DNA of 64,000 nt from Paraphysomonas bandaiensis (taxonomy: Eukaryota; Chrysophyceae), in assembly GCA_965644295.1 (NCBI GenBank), contig CBFFRP010000091.1:1-64000 (forward strand), read 5' to 3'. The translations under genes were made by a program, and so were the position numbers. Positions 14,182 through 26,203 of this stretch are shown piece after piece; position 1 is the stretch's first letter; each line of letters starts with the position of its first letter. The notes beneath the pieces are model-generated. The model had not been told where the DNA came from. It saw only the letters and a list, made by a program, of their open reading frames with translations, and searched no databases.

Positions 14182-15416
14182 TTTAGGCAAAATATGGTAG
14201 TTAATGTTGAAAATAATAGCTTTTGACCTATGATAGATCGCTACAAGTGCAGTAAATGCGTACAATTATTAGCACGCTGAATATCAATGAATGTCATGTT
14301 GGACACGTACTTATGATTCGCTTAGTGCTTACTTAGCATTATACTTACGAGCTTCCTTGAAAGTGATTAGTTAATGACACAGACATAGATAGTTAGTATG
14401 TCACAATATTTACGTCATACACCGATATAACTAACCAGTATTTAATAGGGGTCTTAGCATATATTTTGAACGTTCAATTTAGTGAACTTTTCGATATCAT
14501 ACGTAGTTGTCATCTTTATCTCATTTTCCATTATAGCCGAGAACTAAATTTCTTAACTGGTCACACAGATTTCGTCTGACCATATGATAATTTACGATTT
14601 CCTATATGTTACATTCTACTTATGACATACTTATATTAACAGTGACTAGAACAAAATATTAGAAGCCTATTATCAGAAGTCTAATAACATCACTGTAGCA
14701 AATATGGTGGTGTATTGATCCAATATGGTCCCTAGGTAGTAAAGAAATAGCTAGAACAGTGAAGTGTTAGTGCGTTACTTCTTAACCTATATTACCTGTT
14801 CATATGAAATGGAAGATAATGCTATCAGCTACTCATGATGTCAGACACTACGAGTAGAGTCATTACGATATCTATGGTGCGCTGTAGGTTACTCATTCCT
14901 TCATATATCTTTCATTTTGAGACGACTACTCGATAAGACACTGTATAGTTACCTTTAATCGATTCTATCGTGATATTAATATTCCCTATCTACTCCTGGA
15001 GGCGATGTCCACAGTGGTGGCTTGATATATGCAGTTGATATCCAGACATCCCAACACAGACCTGCATGACATCGTCCTCAGTGAGTCACATGCTACAGAG
15101 CCGATAATGGGACAAACGGGCCGCATCAACCATTGTTATGAAAGTGGTACAGTACAACTACTGTACAATGAGGGTTATACTGCTGTAGTACCCCGTATAC
15201 AGCCCACATAGCCGTTGGGATTAGTCGTTGGAGTGCAGGAACACACACATATATATACATGCATCCATACATGCCTGCACCTCCCTCATCTCTTGCCTGG
15301 TCGCATCATATTCCTTGCAACACAACATCACCTCACCTCATTTTGATAGCTACATATATACCAACATATACTTCTAATTGCGAGCGGCATTGTCTTCTGT
15401 ACTTGTTCCTACTGCC
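14182..15416. other. AT-rich intergenic region
   Basis: No gene or repeat family member recognised. The last 280 bp before the next gene carries the 5'-spacer words (gtacagtacaactactgtac near 15149; gtatacagc near 15200). A 60-residue open frame at 15029-15211 has no recognisable features. Confidence 0.4.
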
Positions 15417-18400
15417 ATGACCTCTGCTAATCGGCAAACTCGCATTCAGCTCCTGATCAAGAATCCTGAAGGAGTCGAAGAGTCGGAGAAGAAGGCTGAA
15501 AAAACACTTTCGCTGAGTGTCAACTACTATCAGAAAGACTTTCCATCTCTTGTTAATGCACTTCAAAGAGATTTTAGGACATCTAAAGAAGATCCTTATT
15601 ACGCCATTGACCAGTTGAAATATAAGAGCCTCAAAGACGGGGCCTTCGTTGTATTCGACGAAAGTAGATTCGAAGAAATCAAAGATGAAGTTTTATCCAC
15701 AGGAAATATTAATGTCATACGCCTAAAAGTATGTCTGTGATGTTATAGTGTCTGCATTTATAACTGTTGAATGCGCAGGCTTATGTGAGGATGACTGAAA
15801 CCGAGCAAGTGTATGCGGGGTGCAAGAAACTCCGCCAGTCAATAGAAAGGCTATCTCATTATGATGAAAACACATCAGACAATACACGAGATTCTACTTT
15901 TTCTGGTAAGTCTACCACACTTACTTATGTAGCGGCCCTATAGTGTGAAATACACAGTGTTTACGTGCATTAAAAGCAGCCTATCTAATAGTAATCGTTA
16001 GGGTCGTCAAGGCGTTGTTCTCCATTACGTCGTGCATCTCCACAGCGACGCTGTTCTCCTCAACGAAGAGGATCTCCTATGTCCCAGCGTCGCTCGTCTA
16101 CTGTTTCAAATGCGGTGTCAGGTACAACAGCAAGTGCTATTGCAGACTCTGGTAGAGCTTCGAGTCGTAAAACTCGTCCTTCAAGCCCTAGACTTCTTCG
16201 CAAACCTTCTCCATCTCGACAGGCTCCGAGTCCGTCGTCAACACGTCCACAATCTCCGGTAAAACATCTTCACACAGCTGTCGTGAGTAATTCGAAGTCT
16301 TCGGTGAAAAGTTCTGGGAAGCAAGCAGCAGCTGGATCCTTGACTCCTGGAGGCTTTATTAACAGGCCTATTCGAACGAAGGACAGAACGTCTCCAACTA
16401 AGACTCCCAAAAAGACTGGAGCTACAGGTATATATATGACCCTCAGGTTGAAGATTGTTATATATATGTCCTGTGGTGCATGACTAAGTGCTTGTAGTAG
16501 AGACTCGCTGAGTTGGTGATAGTATAGTATTCAGTTTATGTATAATAGTTTGCTTATACTATCCACTGTATAATATGCTTATTAACAGAAAGCACTTTGA
16601 AAGCAGAGAGCAGTACATTTCCCGAAGATGGTACTGCTGAAGAGCCCGATGAGATTGCAGCTGCTCTTGACTCTATGTGCCTCACGGACATTTGTATGGA
16701 TGACGAGGAACCAACGTCTAACATTTCTTCTAAAAAACTATTCGAAGATGAAACGGAAGGAATTACTGGTAAAAGTATTGAGGAAGATATTAACCATAAA
16801 AAGGTTGCTGAGGGGGACAATAACTGTAACAATCAAGAGCTAGTCGGTATTTGCGATGAAGTCAGTGATGTATATTCTAGCTGCCCGGCATCTTCTCGCC
16901 CAACTGATGATGATTGTATTTTTGATGACCTTCCTGAGGGTGAAGAACCCCCAGATATGGGACATAATGTGTGGCGAGAGAGTATCGGTTGTGGGAAAAC
17001 TGAGTTACAGGAATATTATCAAGGGACTGGCGACCACAAGGCAACAGAGAATAGTTTAACTGATACAGAAGCTCCTGCTAATAGCATTGTGCCATCCATG
17101 AGCCAAGATGAATCCTCAAATAAGTCTTGCAACGACACGCAGCAGTTCGAATGTGGTACTACTGATTCAACTCCCTCTAAAACTTCTGGAGTTGTCAGTG
17201 CCATGGATGCCGTCGATAGCATGACCACCTCAGGTTTGAAACATCATAAGATATCTTGTCCGTAACAGCTGTAATAAGTGTAGTGGAATGCTAGAAACAC
17301 AATATGTAATACATATTTTAAGTCTAACAGCTCTTCACAGATATAGTTATGTCTGAAGACTTACTGGATCCGGTTACCCCGTCTGAAAAAACTCGTTCTC
17401 GTTCAGCTTCGACAACTAAAAAGCGATCTCCACGTGCGTCACGTCGTGACACATCTGCTACTAAACCTAAATTGGATACTAAGCAGAGAATGAAAGAATT
17501 AGCTTCCACAATGACTTCGTCTTCGTCTGCAGTCAAGGCGTATAAGCCAAGTTACCTTCAGTCTACTAGTTCAAGTAGAGGAGGGATTGATATACCGACG
17601 GCTCAATGCCAGCAAGTATGGCAGAAGAGTCTGCGCTCTGATAATTCAAGTACACTTGATCGTATGAAGAGTCATACCCATCAGTCCAAAGGTCGAAAAG
17701 CGACTAACTCTAGCGTGGGAGCCCTGAAGGCAATGCGCCATGATACGAAAGGGCTGGAAGAAGACGGTCGTCCTTCGTATGCAACCATGACAGCACAGTG
17801 GGAATTTTTGCGAGGGCAGTTTATGGAAAACGACAACGAGAAGCTGGTAAGTTGGAATTACTGAAGCGTGGAATTAGTTAAGACCAATTTAACGTTTTTA
17901 CCCCTATTAGTGTTGCAATGCAACAATATCATATGTTTCTACAGTTTTAGTGTAAATATGACTGTTTAGGAATGGGCTATGGCTGCGAAAGAGGGTGGCG
18001 AGAAAGCATATAAGAAAGCGTTTAAGAAGTCCGAGATGGCTGAAGACCAGTAAGTCATCTCAATATGCTCCATAGTATATATTTCTGGTGTGCTAAATTC
18101 GATATAGGTACTACAAAGCTCTTTATGATATTGATGTTATCCAGTCAAAGCTACAACTCATTCAAGGGAGTGACCTCGCTAGTATACTGAAGGTAGCGTA
18201 GTAAACATACATAATTTCTAGTCTGACATGTGTTCTATAGGAAATGACATCATGTGAATCTACACTTCGTATAAACCCTCATGATCCGGACAGCTGCGCT
18301 ACCGTTAATTTCCGCAAAGAATCATTGCGTGAACTTGTTGAGGGAGACCTGAAAGGAATATGTTGCGTCTCCTTGGATTCCAAGCTTAAAGATATTTATA

Positions 18401-20350
18401 ATGCAGCTGATGCAAATAAAAGTGCGATGCTTGCTAAGACAGTATTAGCGCATCAATATCCAGCGGAACTGTCGGGACTAAAAGAGAGACTCAAGGTAGT
18501 CGCATGAATACTATGCGCACATTGTAGGGTTCTGGAGTTTTCATCTTTTTTGTTGTAATTCTTTATATATACTTGTCAACACAACTTTTAAAAACTATAT
18601 ATTTAGACTGCCACCACAGCCTCAAATGAGTCGCTGGCTGAATTCGAGAAATGGTCTACTCGACTAAAGGAAACTGCACACTACGCTATTGTTCAAGCCG
18701 ACGAAGACGCTGATTGGATGATCAATAATAGTGACAAGAATATAGCTGCCTTGGAGACTATGAGATCTATTATTCCTGTAGGAGTAAGAGAGATGTCTAT
18801 TGATGCGATTCATCAGAGTGTTCAAGAAAAATGCGGTCTTTACACTTCGGAACTTGCAACAGAAATTAAGACCAATAAATTACTGCACTGGATAGTCACT
18901 CATCCTGATGATATCGCAACTTCAAACTTTTTGTCAGGCGAATTTCGACAATATTTTGTTAATCTGGAAGCACTAGATGTAGTAGAAATGAGAGCTTTAC
19001 GGCTCGTGCTACCGGATAAGTTTGAGCCAGATCTAAATGGCCAGAAAGCAGAGTGGCGAGAGCGCTTTATTGGGCGGCTTAAGCAATTAGTTTCTCAAGA
19101 AAACGGCGATTGTGTTAAGGGTGGTTGGGATGCTGAATCTGGGAGACGCCTCCAAGTACAGCTTCCCGCCCTCAAAGAAGAGCAACAACGACGTGCTGTG
19201 TACTACTATAAAACAAATGAAACCATGAAAAAGCGTCTCAAGCAGTACGAAGAAAAGGAAGCACTATTGGCGAAGAAGCAAGAAGCTTTACAGTCTGCCA
19301 TTCAAAAGGAATCTGAATGTCAAGCAGATTACAACGATGTATTAGATGAGATTCGAGATCCTTCACTTAAGGCACAGTTTAGCTCTGAAAAGCTTGCTCA
19401 AGCAAAGACTAATGCGGCGCGTGACTTAAAAAATGCAAGAGAACAAAGAAAATATCTTACTCTTGATGTGGACCGCATTCAGAAAACTATAAGCAATTAT
19501 ACTATATCCAAGGATCAGTTTGTTCGATTTATGGAGCAGCAAGCCGATTTCTTAGCCGAATACGACTGGGTAAATTCTAATGAGTCTATTTTGATCAAAG
19601 GAGTTTTCGACAAGCGCCCTGTAATTGAGAAAACTGTGCGTAGTTCTGCAAAGTTCGCCACTGCTGAACAAGAGGCAATACAACGCAAGTTAGAACTTTC
19701 TAAAATGGCTTCTGGTTCTGGGATTTCTATTGTTTCAGAAGTTAAAGAAGTTCCTACTGATGAAGAAGGAGCCAGTGCTGTTTCTACCGTACCAGTTTCG
19801 GCTATGAAACCTGTTCCTGATGTCGATATGAAGCCTTCTTCAGAGACTGATGTTGATAGTCTACTGCCACCACAACAGCCAACATCAACTCCAAGAAGAG
19901 GAAGTGTATTGGACCGTGTCAATCCTGATATGCTAAAATCTATAAATTCTATGCTGAGCAGCACATCAGAAAGGGCGGATTCAGTACCGATTTATAGAAC
20001 ACCCAGAAAGGATCTCAAGCATCAAGCATCTCAAGAGAAAGATAGTGCTTCTATGTCTTCCTCAGCCTCTATAACCCCATCTGAGCCTCGGAAAGTCAAA
20101 TCAAAGCACTTAAAGGTATGGTGATATACTGTATCATTGTACTAGTTCTGACATTTGAAATCAGCGCGTGTTGGAGTTAGAGTCACCAACAAAGGATGCG
20201 CGAATGACCCCTCGTGCATCTGCCCCCCAGTTATCTTTTCTTGATCAAATCAAGAATAAAGGTAAGAAGCATGCATCCACTAATGACATTGCTTCTACCG
20301 CCCCACCCAACTTTCTCGAAGCCATTCGAAAGCGCAGAATCGAAGAATGA
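15417..20350 (+). CDS. Large coiled-coil protein with C-terminal WH2-like motifs, family unknown
   Basis: Ten exons: 15417-15728, 15779-15905, 16002-16427, 16589-17233, 17341-17846, 17970-18049, 18108-18192, 18241-18495, 18607-20115, 20165-20350; 1376 residues with consistent phases. Order: an N-terminal folded segment of about 100 residues that may be a beta-grasp or PB1-type fold (weak guess); an Arg/Ser/Pro-rich tract in exon 3; an acidic disordered exon 4; a second basic tract; then about 400 residues of mostly helical sequence (exons 6-9) including LLHWIVTHPDDIATSNF and a Lys/Glu/Gln coiled coil; a disordered tail; finally SFLDQIKNKG and NFLEAIRKRR, both resembling the helix of WH2 actin-binding motifs (LLDQIR-type). 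This suggests a cytoskeletal adaptor, but I do not recognise the family. ATG 15417 has the context actgccATGacc. Confidence 0.7.
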
Positions 20351-22437
20351 ATTTTGGTTATTATAGTAGAGAAATCTTTTAAACCGTCGTGTTCAGAATT
20401 TGGACTCTAACAGATGCCTTTATGCACTCAGTTATGTTCCTGTTAAAGTTGCCCAACATTTTGTTGGTTAAGGATTACTGTTTATCATGTACCATAAGAC
20501 AGTACGCATAATAGCCAGGAGAGTATCAATTAAGTCAATATATATATATCTATACCTATTTAAACCATATTTTATTAGCTTTTGTTAACATACAACACAA
20601 TTTATAAAGCACATCAGAAAACCGATATGCAAGGGTATAACCGATAAATAGTTGTAAATTTTTCCAACTATTAAGATTCATCTTAATATATGAAAATTAT
20701 ATTGTTTAATGACATATATCACAAACTGAATTAATGAATGTCATTGTCAGTTACAATTCTAACTTCTAACTAATCTGTTGTACGTGATAGTTACGTTCTA
20801 TATTATTAGTCACTTCTTACTTGCTTCAAAAATTGCATTTCTACATGAAGTATCAGTTATCTTTCATTTCCTCCTTTAAATAATGATGACCTTTGTTTTC
20901 AACTCCGGTCCCTGGTTGCTAGTAACAACTCCTATGCACTATGTACGATAGACATCTATGAATAAGTGATATAGAATGTCACTTGTGTAGAAGTCTTTGA
21001 GCCTTGACTAATTAACAAATATAGTTCTGCCCACTCATAGCCAAGCGCTTGTGTGATACAACTTAGGAACACTACTAAGTGTCTCTTGTGTAGACGTCAT
21101 TGGGCCTTTACGAATAAACATGTATCCGGGAATGGGCCCACCTCAAGGGCATCCGGGGTATTGGGCTGCCTGCTGAAGTCAAGCATCCGTGAAGTTCACT
21201 TTGAGGACAGAGAGCGAGAGTGGTTGCATCTTGATGCTTACGGTGACGCAGAAGCAGCTTTCGTAGGGCTAAATAGTAGGATATCAGAGTTACGCAGCAG
21301 TTTGTTAAATGTTTTGCTACATTAGTTCTAACTCTTACACGCCTATTGCTAATAATAGAACATCTTTTTTGGTATCACAGGGTTCCCAGAATAATAGTTC
21401 CCAATTATACAATAGTTTCATGACAAGAAATTATGTCATCGGCACATATACCAATAGCTATTAATGAAGCACGGCTGTTTCTTTCATAACATAACACAAG
21501 CAAAAATCCTTATTACTCATAGATTTTCATGTAGTGCTCAGACCAAGCTGTTGAATAATTGCATCACTGGTACATTGATGTCTACGGTATAAAGGAGTTG
21601 TAAATTTGGACTATAGTTGAACATGTAAATCACTACTATAGCTACGACAATTTTGGGGATGCTGGGGGTTATTATTTGCGGAATTGTTCATACATTAAGA
21701 GAACTGTACTAATCAGTGTTGTTATTTCTTATATTTTACAGTTGTACGGAAGAAGACAAGCCCGTATGTTTGATTTTATATTCACTTGAGTAGCACCGCG
21801 CAGAGCTATCCGGCCATGTAGCAACATGCGATTCTATTGTAACGGCGCGAATCGAGAGATCGACTGCTGCAACATACCATCTTGCGTCTCCTTATAGGAT
21901 GATGCGATACGCTGATAGCGGCTTGTTTATGTAAGGCTTGTTTATATACACACTATCAGGCCATGAGCGATGGTCTTGCCTTAGACTACTCTGATATCGC
22001 GACTGTAGGGTTGAGGTGCTCTGCAGCAATCACCATTGAGGCGTCCTGTCACTGGTGTTATAATACTGCAGCTATTAGCCACACGGACACTCTTTATGGG
22101 GCCACATGTGCACAGGAGATACGAATATGGTGCATAAGAGCGACTGGCATGCTTCGCTGTGTAGAGTAGAGAGGCAGGCAGATGCATATCTACATGGATC
22201 TACAGATATACAGATACCGTATACCGGTATACCGGATGCGTATCCGAATCACGAGGATGTGGGTGCATACACCAGCAGTATATACAACAGGAGTATACAT
22301 AATACTGCAGTGTATTTCCTGTAGCTACACACCAGTGCACGGTGTATCTTGACTTGACAGAGTAGCTTATAACACTGCACTGCACTGCACTGCACATCCA
22401 CTGCAACCTCATCTCAGTAACCAAACTAGCACTATCC
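20351..22437. other. Intergenic region with an inverted family A repeat
   Basis: AT-rich DNA without a supported gene. It includes the family A copy at about 21025-21360. From about 22190 to 22330 it carries dense gtatac/tatacc/tacagatatac words just upstream of the arylsulfotransferase start, and ctgcactgcactgcac near 22375-22395. Confidence 0.45.
21025..21360 (-). repeat. Dispersed repeat family A copy, inverted
   Basis: Read on the minus strand it carries the family landmarks in the same order as the 62890 copy, from ctattagcaataggcgtgta through the gctgcttctgcgtcaccg hairpin to the segment around cactcatagccaagcg (plus-strand spelling, near 21033). It matches the copies near 44550 and 63230. 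Confidence 0.7.
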
Positions 22438-24721
22438 ATGTTTTCAAGAAGCGCAAGAACACCTCTATCAGAACGCACAGTGGGTGTGGTTGAGAGGAAG
22501 GAGGGGCTCTGTCAGCCAGGGCTCAACTTAATGTCAGTGGGAAGAGAGACATACCTCTTCGATGAAGATGGAAGAGTTGTGCATGAGTGGACCAGCGACA
22601 GGGTTGTTTTTTGTAGCTACCTTCTACCGAATGGAAATCTTCTTAGGGATGGTTCAGAGAATATCATTGCTGTGGGGTTTCGCACAGGTGGAGCGGCTGG
22701 GTTTATAGAAGAGGTAACATGGGAAGGAGAGCGTGTATGGTCTTTTAATCACTACCCCATTGCATCATATCTAACACACCACGCGCTTTGCCCCCTTCCT
22801 AATGGTAATATCTTGATGCTCTCTTGGGAGCGGAAGACCAAAGAAGAGGCCATTAAAGCTGGGCGTCGACCGGAGCTTATCCCTGATGGTGAAGTTTGGG
22901 ATAATTTAGTTGTTGAACTGCGCCCCAACGGCTCTGGGGGAGCAGATATTGTGTGGAAATGGAGTGTTTGGGATCACTTAATTCAAGATTATGACCCTTC
23001 AAAGGATAACTATGGAGTTGTGGCTGATCATCCGGAAAGATATGACATAAACTTTTGTCCACCTCTAGGTACACCTTTAGTTGTTACTATCTAGCACACG
23101 TTTTGCATGCATGCATTTTTCAATTATATTATTAAACTTATAATGGGGATAGGAAAAGCTGGTTCAAGAGACCAAACATTTTTAAAACAGGGCAACGAGA
23201 ATAAATCATCTGTTTTTGGTAAACCGGCAACCGGAGAGCGTGATTGGCTGCATGTAAATTCCGTGTCGTACGATGAGCAAAGAGATCAGATAATACTCAG
23301 CTTCAATGTGCCGAGCGAGATTATAGTAATTGATCATAGTACAACTATGGTGAGTTATTGTGTTTTTTCGTAGGCAGTGTTGCTAGGCAGTGTTTCCGCT
23401 ATCCGTGGGTATTGCAGTTGCCTCGTGTCTAAACCTGCGTGCCCATTTGTGCTACCATATTGTATAATGTGCTCAACATATTAGGTCATAGATTTCGGTT
23501 TCGTGTTCCATTTGGTGCCTTTTGGATATGTCTTTCGAGAAATGTAACGTTGACTCTTTGTGTTGCCTGCAGGAGGAAAGTGCTTCGGAAAGTGGTGGGA
23601 AAAGTGGTAAGGGCGGTTCCATACTGTACAGGTAGCTGATTAATTGAACACTCAATGCTTGTGATCTGTTCTTTACAGTGTACATATGCCGTTTGATTGC
23701 CTTTGAATACAGTATATATTTCAAATGTATAGTCACACTTGTTAATGCAGATGGGGCAACCCTCAGGCGTACAGAATGGGAAGTAGGCTTGATCAGAGGC
23801 TCTTTTGTCAACATTCTGTGCATTTTATAAGAAATGTTCCTGGGGACGGCAATATTATTCTTTTCAACAACGGAAGGTGGGGTTTTGTTTCCGTTTGCTT
23901 TCATTTATCACTACGTATTCGACCACAGGTATCCGGACCGACACTGGTCAACAGTTGATGAGCTTGTTCTCCCAGAAACCTATCATAATTCTGGAGAATA
24001 TGTGTACAATGGACAATGTAAAGGGCTTCAGCCATATGGCCCCAGTGAACCTGTGTGGTCCTATGGGGACAGGGTTGGAAGGAAAGACTCTTTTTACTGC
24101 ACACATATTTCCAGCTGTCAGAGGTTAAGCAACGGGAACACGCTTAGTAAGTATTCACGATTTCAATAATACTATAGTATATATATATATGTTGCTCTGC
24201 TGTACGTAGCATCTAGGTAGGCCACCAAGAGTTTATGTCTAATCATCACGTAGTTACCCAAGGACCACAAGGAATAGTGTTTGAAGTTACCCCCCATGGC
24301 GAGGAAGTGTGGAGGTATCGTTTAGTCAACACTATTATTGATGTATTTTCGTGTTACATTTCACAGGTACATCAGTCCAGTGGTGAGCCATGTTGAAGGG
24401 AGCGGGTCCGCCGTTTGTTTCCTTCGTCAGGGCGATACTAATTTGTCTGATATTGGCAGAAGATCACTGTTTATGTGAGTTGATATGTATACAGAGCTTA
24501 TCATACATGTGGCGTATATACGGAATGCACTGTATTAGATTGCATTTAGACTTTCATGGTGAAGTCGTTGCGAAAATGAAAGATATATATTGGGTTTTCT
24601 GCGATGACCCCATTATCACGTGCCATACTAATATTGGGTGTGTAGTGTCCAACGTTATGACCTTGACTATGCGGCATTCGTCGGTCGTGAGATAGTGCCA
24701 TTACGATACTTGGAAGCTTAA
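22438..24721 (+). CDS. Arylsulfotransferase (ASST) family protein
   Basis: Eight exons: 22438-23068, 23153-23349, 23573-23631, 23751-23876, 23929-24146, 24221-24314, 24367-24474, 24646-24721; 502 residues with consistent phases. Landmarks follow the ASST beta-propeller order: GLNLMSVGRETYLFDEDGRV, HHALCPLPNGNILML, RDWLHVNSVSYDE, LYRWGNPQAYRMGS, GNIILFNNGR, YGPSEPVWSYGD, QRLSNGNTL, GIVFEVTPHGEEVWRY, and a C-terminal RYDLDYAAFVGRE. Family members transfer sulfate between phenolic compounds. The relatives I know best are bacterial and fungal; the substrate here is unknown. No signal peptide is evident, which suggests a cytosolic enzyme (inference). The acceptor before exon 6 was chosen to keep phase; a nearby AG would change a few residues. 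Confidence 0.82.
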
Positions 24722-25378
24722 AGTTTATTACTAGACGCAGGATCTATTCGATCGAATTCGTGGTCTAAAACATTGCTCTAAACGTTGGTAAGACAGCAGA
24801 ATGGAAGTTATGTTGAAGATTGGTCGATAATAAAGTAGGCGCTAAAATCAAATGATCATAGTTCTACAGAGTGTATTAATACCGCACAATGCCTACAACT
24901 TATAAATCTATATGGATATGTATTGATCGTAAATAATTGAATTGCTATATGAATATTCTTTTTTATTTATTAACTCGCGCAACACTGCACATAACGTAAC
25001 TCTCACTATTTTTTACTCTCCGACAAGTGCTGCATTTAGCTACATGGATTTAGTTACGACATGGTTGAGTTAGCTACATGGATACACCATGAGTTGAATC
25101 ATACTCAGTAGTAGGATTGCGTAACAATTAATTCGTGAGAGGTATCCAACAATAATAATTTCAATCAATATTTATCCAAGCGTCTAATTCATATTAGATA
25201 TTGCACTTAATCGCTTTCAATTCTATTTCTGGCTTTTCAAAGAATAGCTCTTTGGGCGGCAATCTTATCCCAAAGATGTCGACTAGCATGGAGAAACATC
25301 AACATTTCAAGGTATCTAGGTGCCATTCGATTGCAAAATTGTCATAACACTTTTTATAAGTAAACGAATGATAGCCTC
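24722..25378. other. AT-rich intergenic region
   Basis: Nothing recognised: no supported gene, RNA or repeat copy. Confidence 0.35.
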
Positions 25379-25612
25379 TTATTCCTCATCATCTCCTTTC
25401 ATTGCATCGATCTCACCTTCGTCTGCAGCTTGAGCCTTGTAACTCCGACCCGCATGAAACTTGGAGTGGTTTGCAAATTGCGTCCACCCTGATCCATCCT
25501 TGGACTTCAATTGGCCCTTCCCGTAGGACTGCCATACACTACCCCGTTGGTAGTTCCTCCTGTAGTTCAAAAATACTCGCGAAATTCGTTCTTTTGATGT
25601 AATCCTCATGAG
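25379..25612 (-). CDS. Possible small basic protein with acidic tail
   Basis: Minus-strand frame of 77 residues from an internal ATG at 25612. It contains RRNYQRGSVWQSYGKGQLKS, a GSGWTQFANHSKFHAGRSYK segment and an acidic end (DEGEIDAMKGDDEE). Composition is balanced and protein-like, unlike nearby chance frames. A tacag acceptor-like site precedes the RRNYQ segment, so this may be the last exon of a longer gene whose upstream exons I could not place. It lies downstream of the MFS transporter gene in the same orientation. No family recognised. Confidence 0.3.
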   Translation of the reverse strand, partial: LMRITSKERISRVFLNYRRNYQRGSVWQSYGKGQLKSKDGSGWTQFANHSKFHAGRSYKAQAADEGEIDAMKGDDEE

Positions 25613-26203
25613 TAATGCAACAATACATAAGGTTAAAGTGTATACTGACCCCTTTACTGTCACGCAATTATAAAGTGACTGTGCACATACAATTATAATA
25701 CGTACCAATAATCAGTGGCTGTATATCTTTATATAATTAAGCTAGCCAATATATAATAACAATAACTGCAATTAGTATTTTCTAAACAATTAATTTAACA
25801 ATTGCCAATTGTTACCCAAGCCTGCTCAGTAATGGTGTAGTTGTAGTGCTCAATACCTAACGTTACAGGGCTCTACGGTTACCGCATGCATTTATATACT
25901 TAAGACTATATATCTATATATATGTTTAATTTAACACTACATATAAGATTGAAAAAAATTTCCGGCGATTGTATATCTTACATTACTGCTACTCTTCCCT
26001 TGAAATGACTCATTCAGTTTATATACATGAAAACACACAGAGAGTGCTAGCAAGAACTTCATCAATATATATGAAACTACTATTAATAGCTGATAGTACA
26101 GCTTTCAACATCCACTGTGTTTCAGGTATCAGTTATCAAGCTCTTTATTAAAAAGTTCGGTGCAAACTATTTGTTCGAATTTACCTATCGCGATACATAG
26201 CTA
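25613..26203. other. AT-rich intergenic region
   Basis: Nothing recognised beyond low-complexity AT-rich tracts (for example tatatatctatatatatg near 25910). Confidence 0.3.

Noticed and set aside
15029-15211. 60-codon frame upstream of the WH2-like gene
   Set aside because: It lies in a 5' spacer with promoter-type words. No domain or splice link to the gene could be found.
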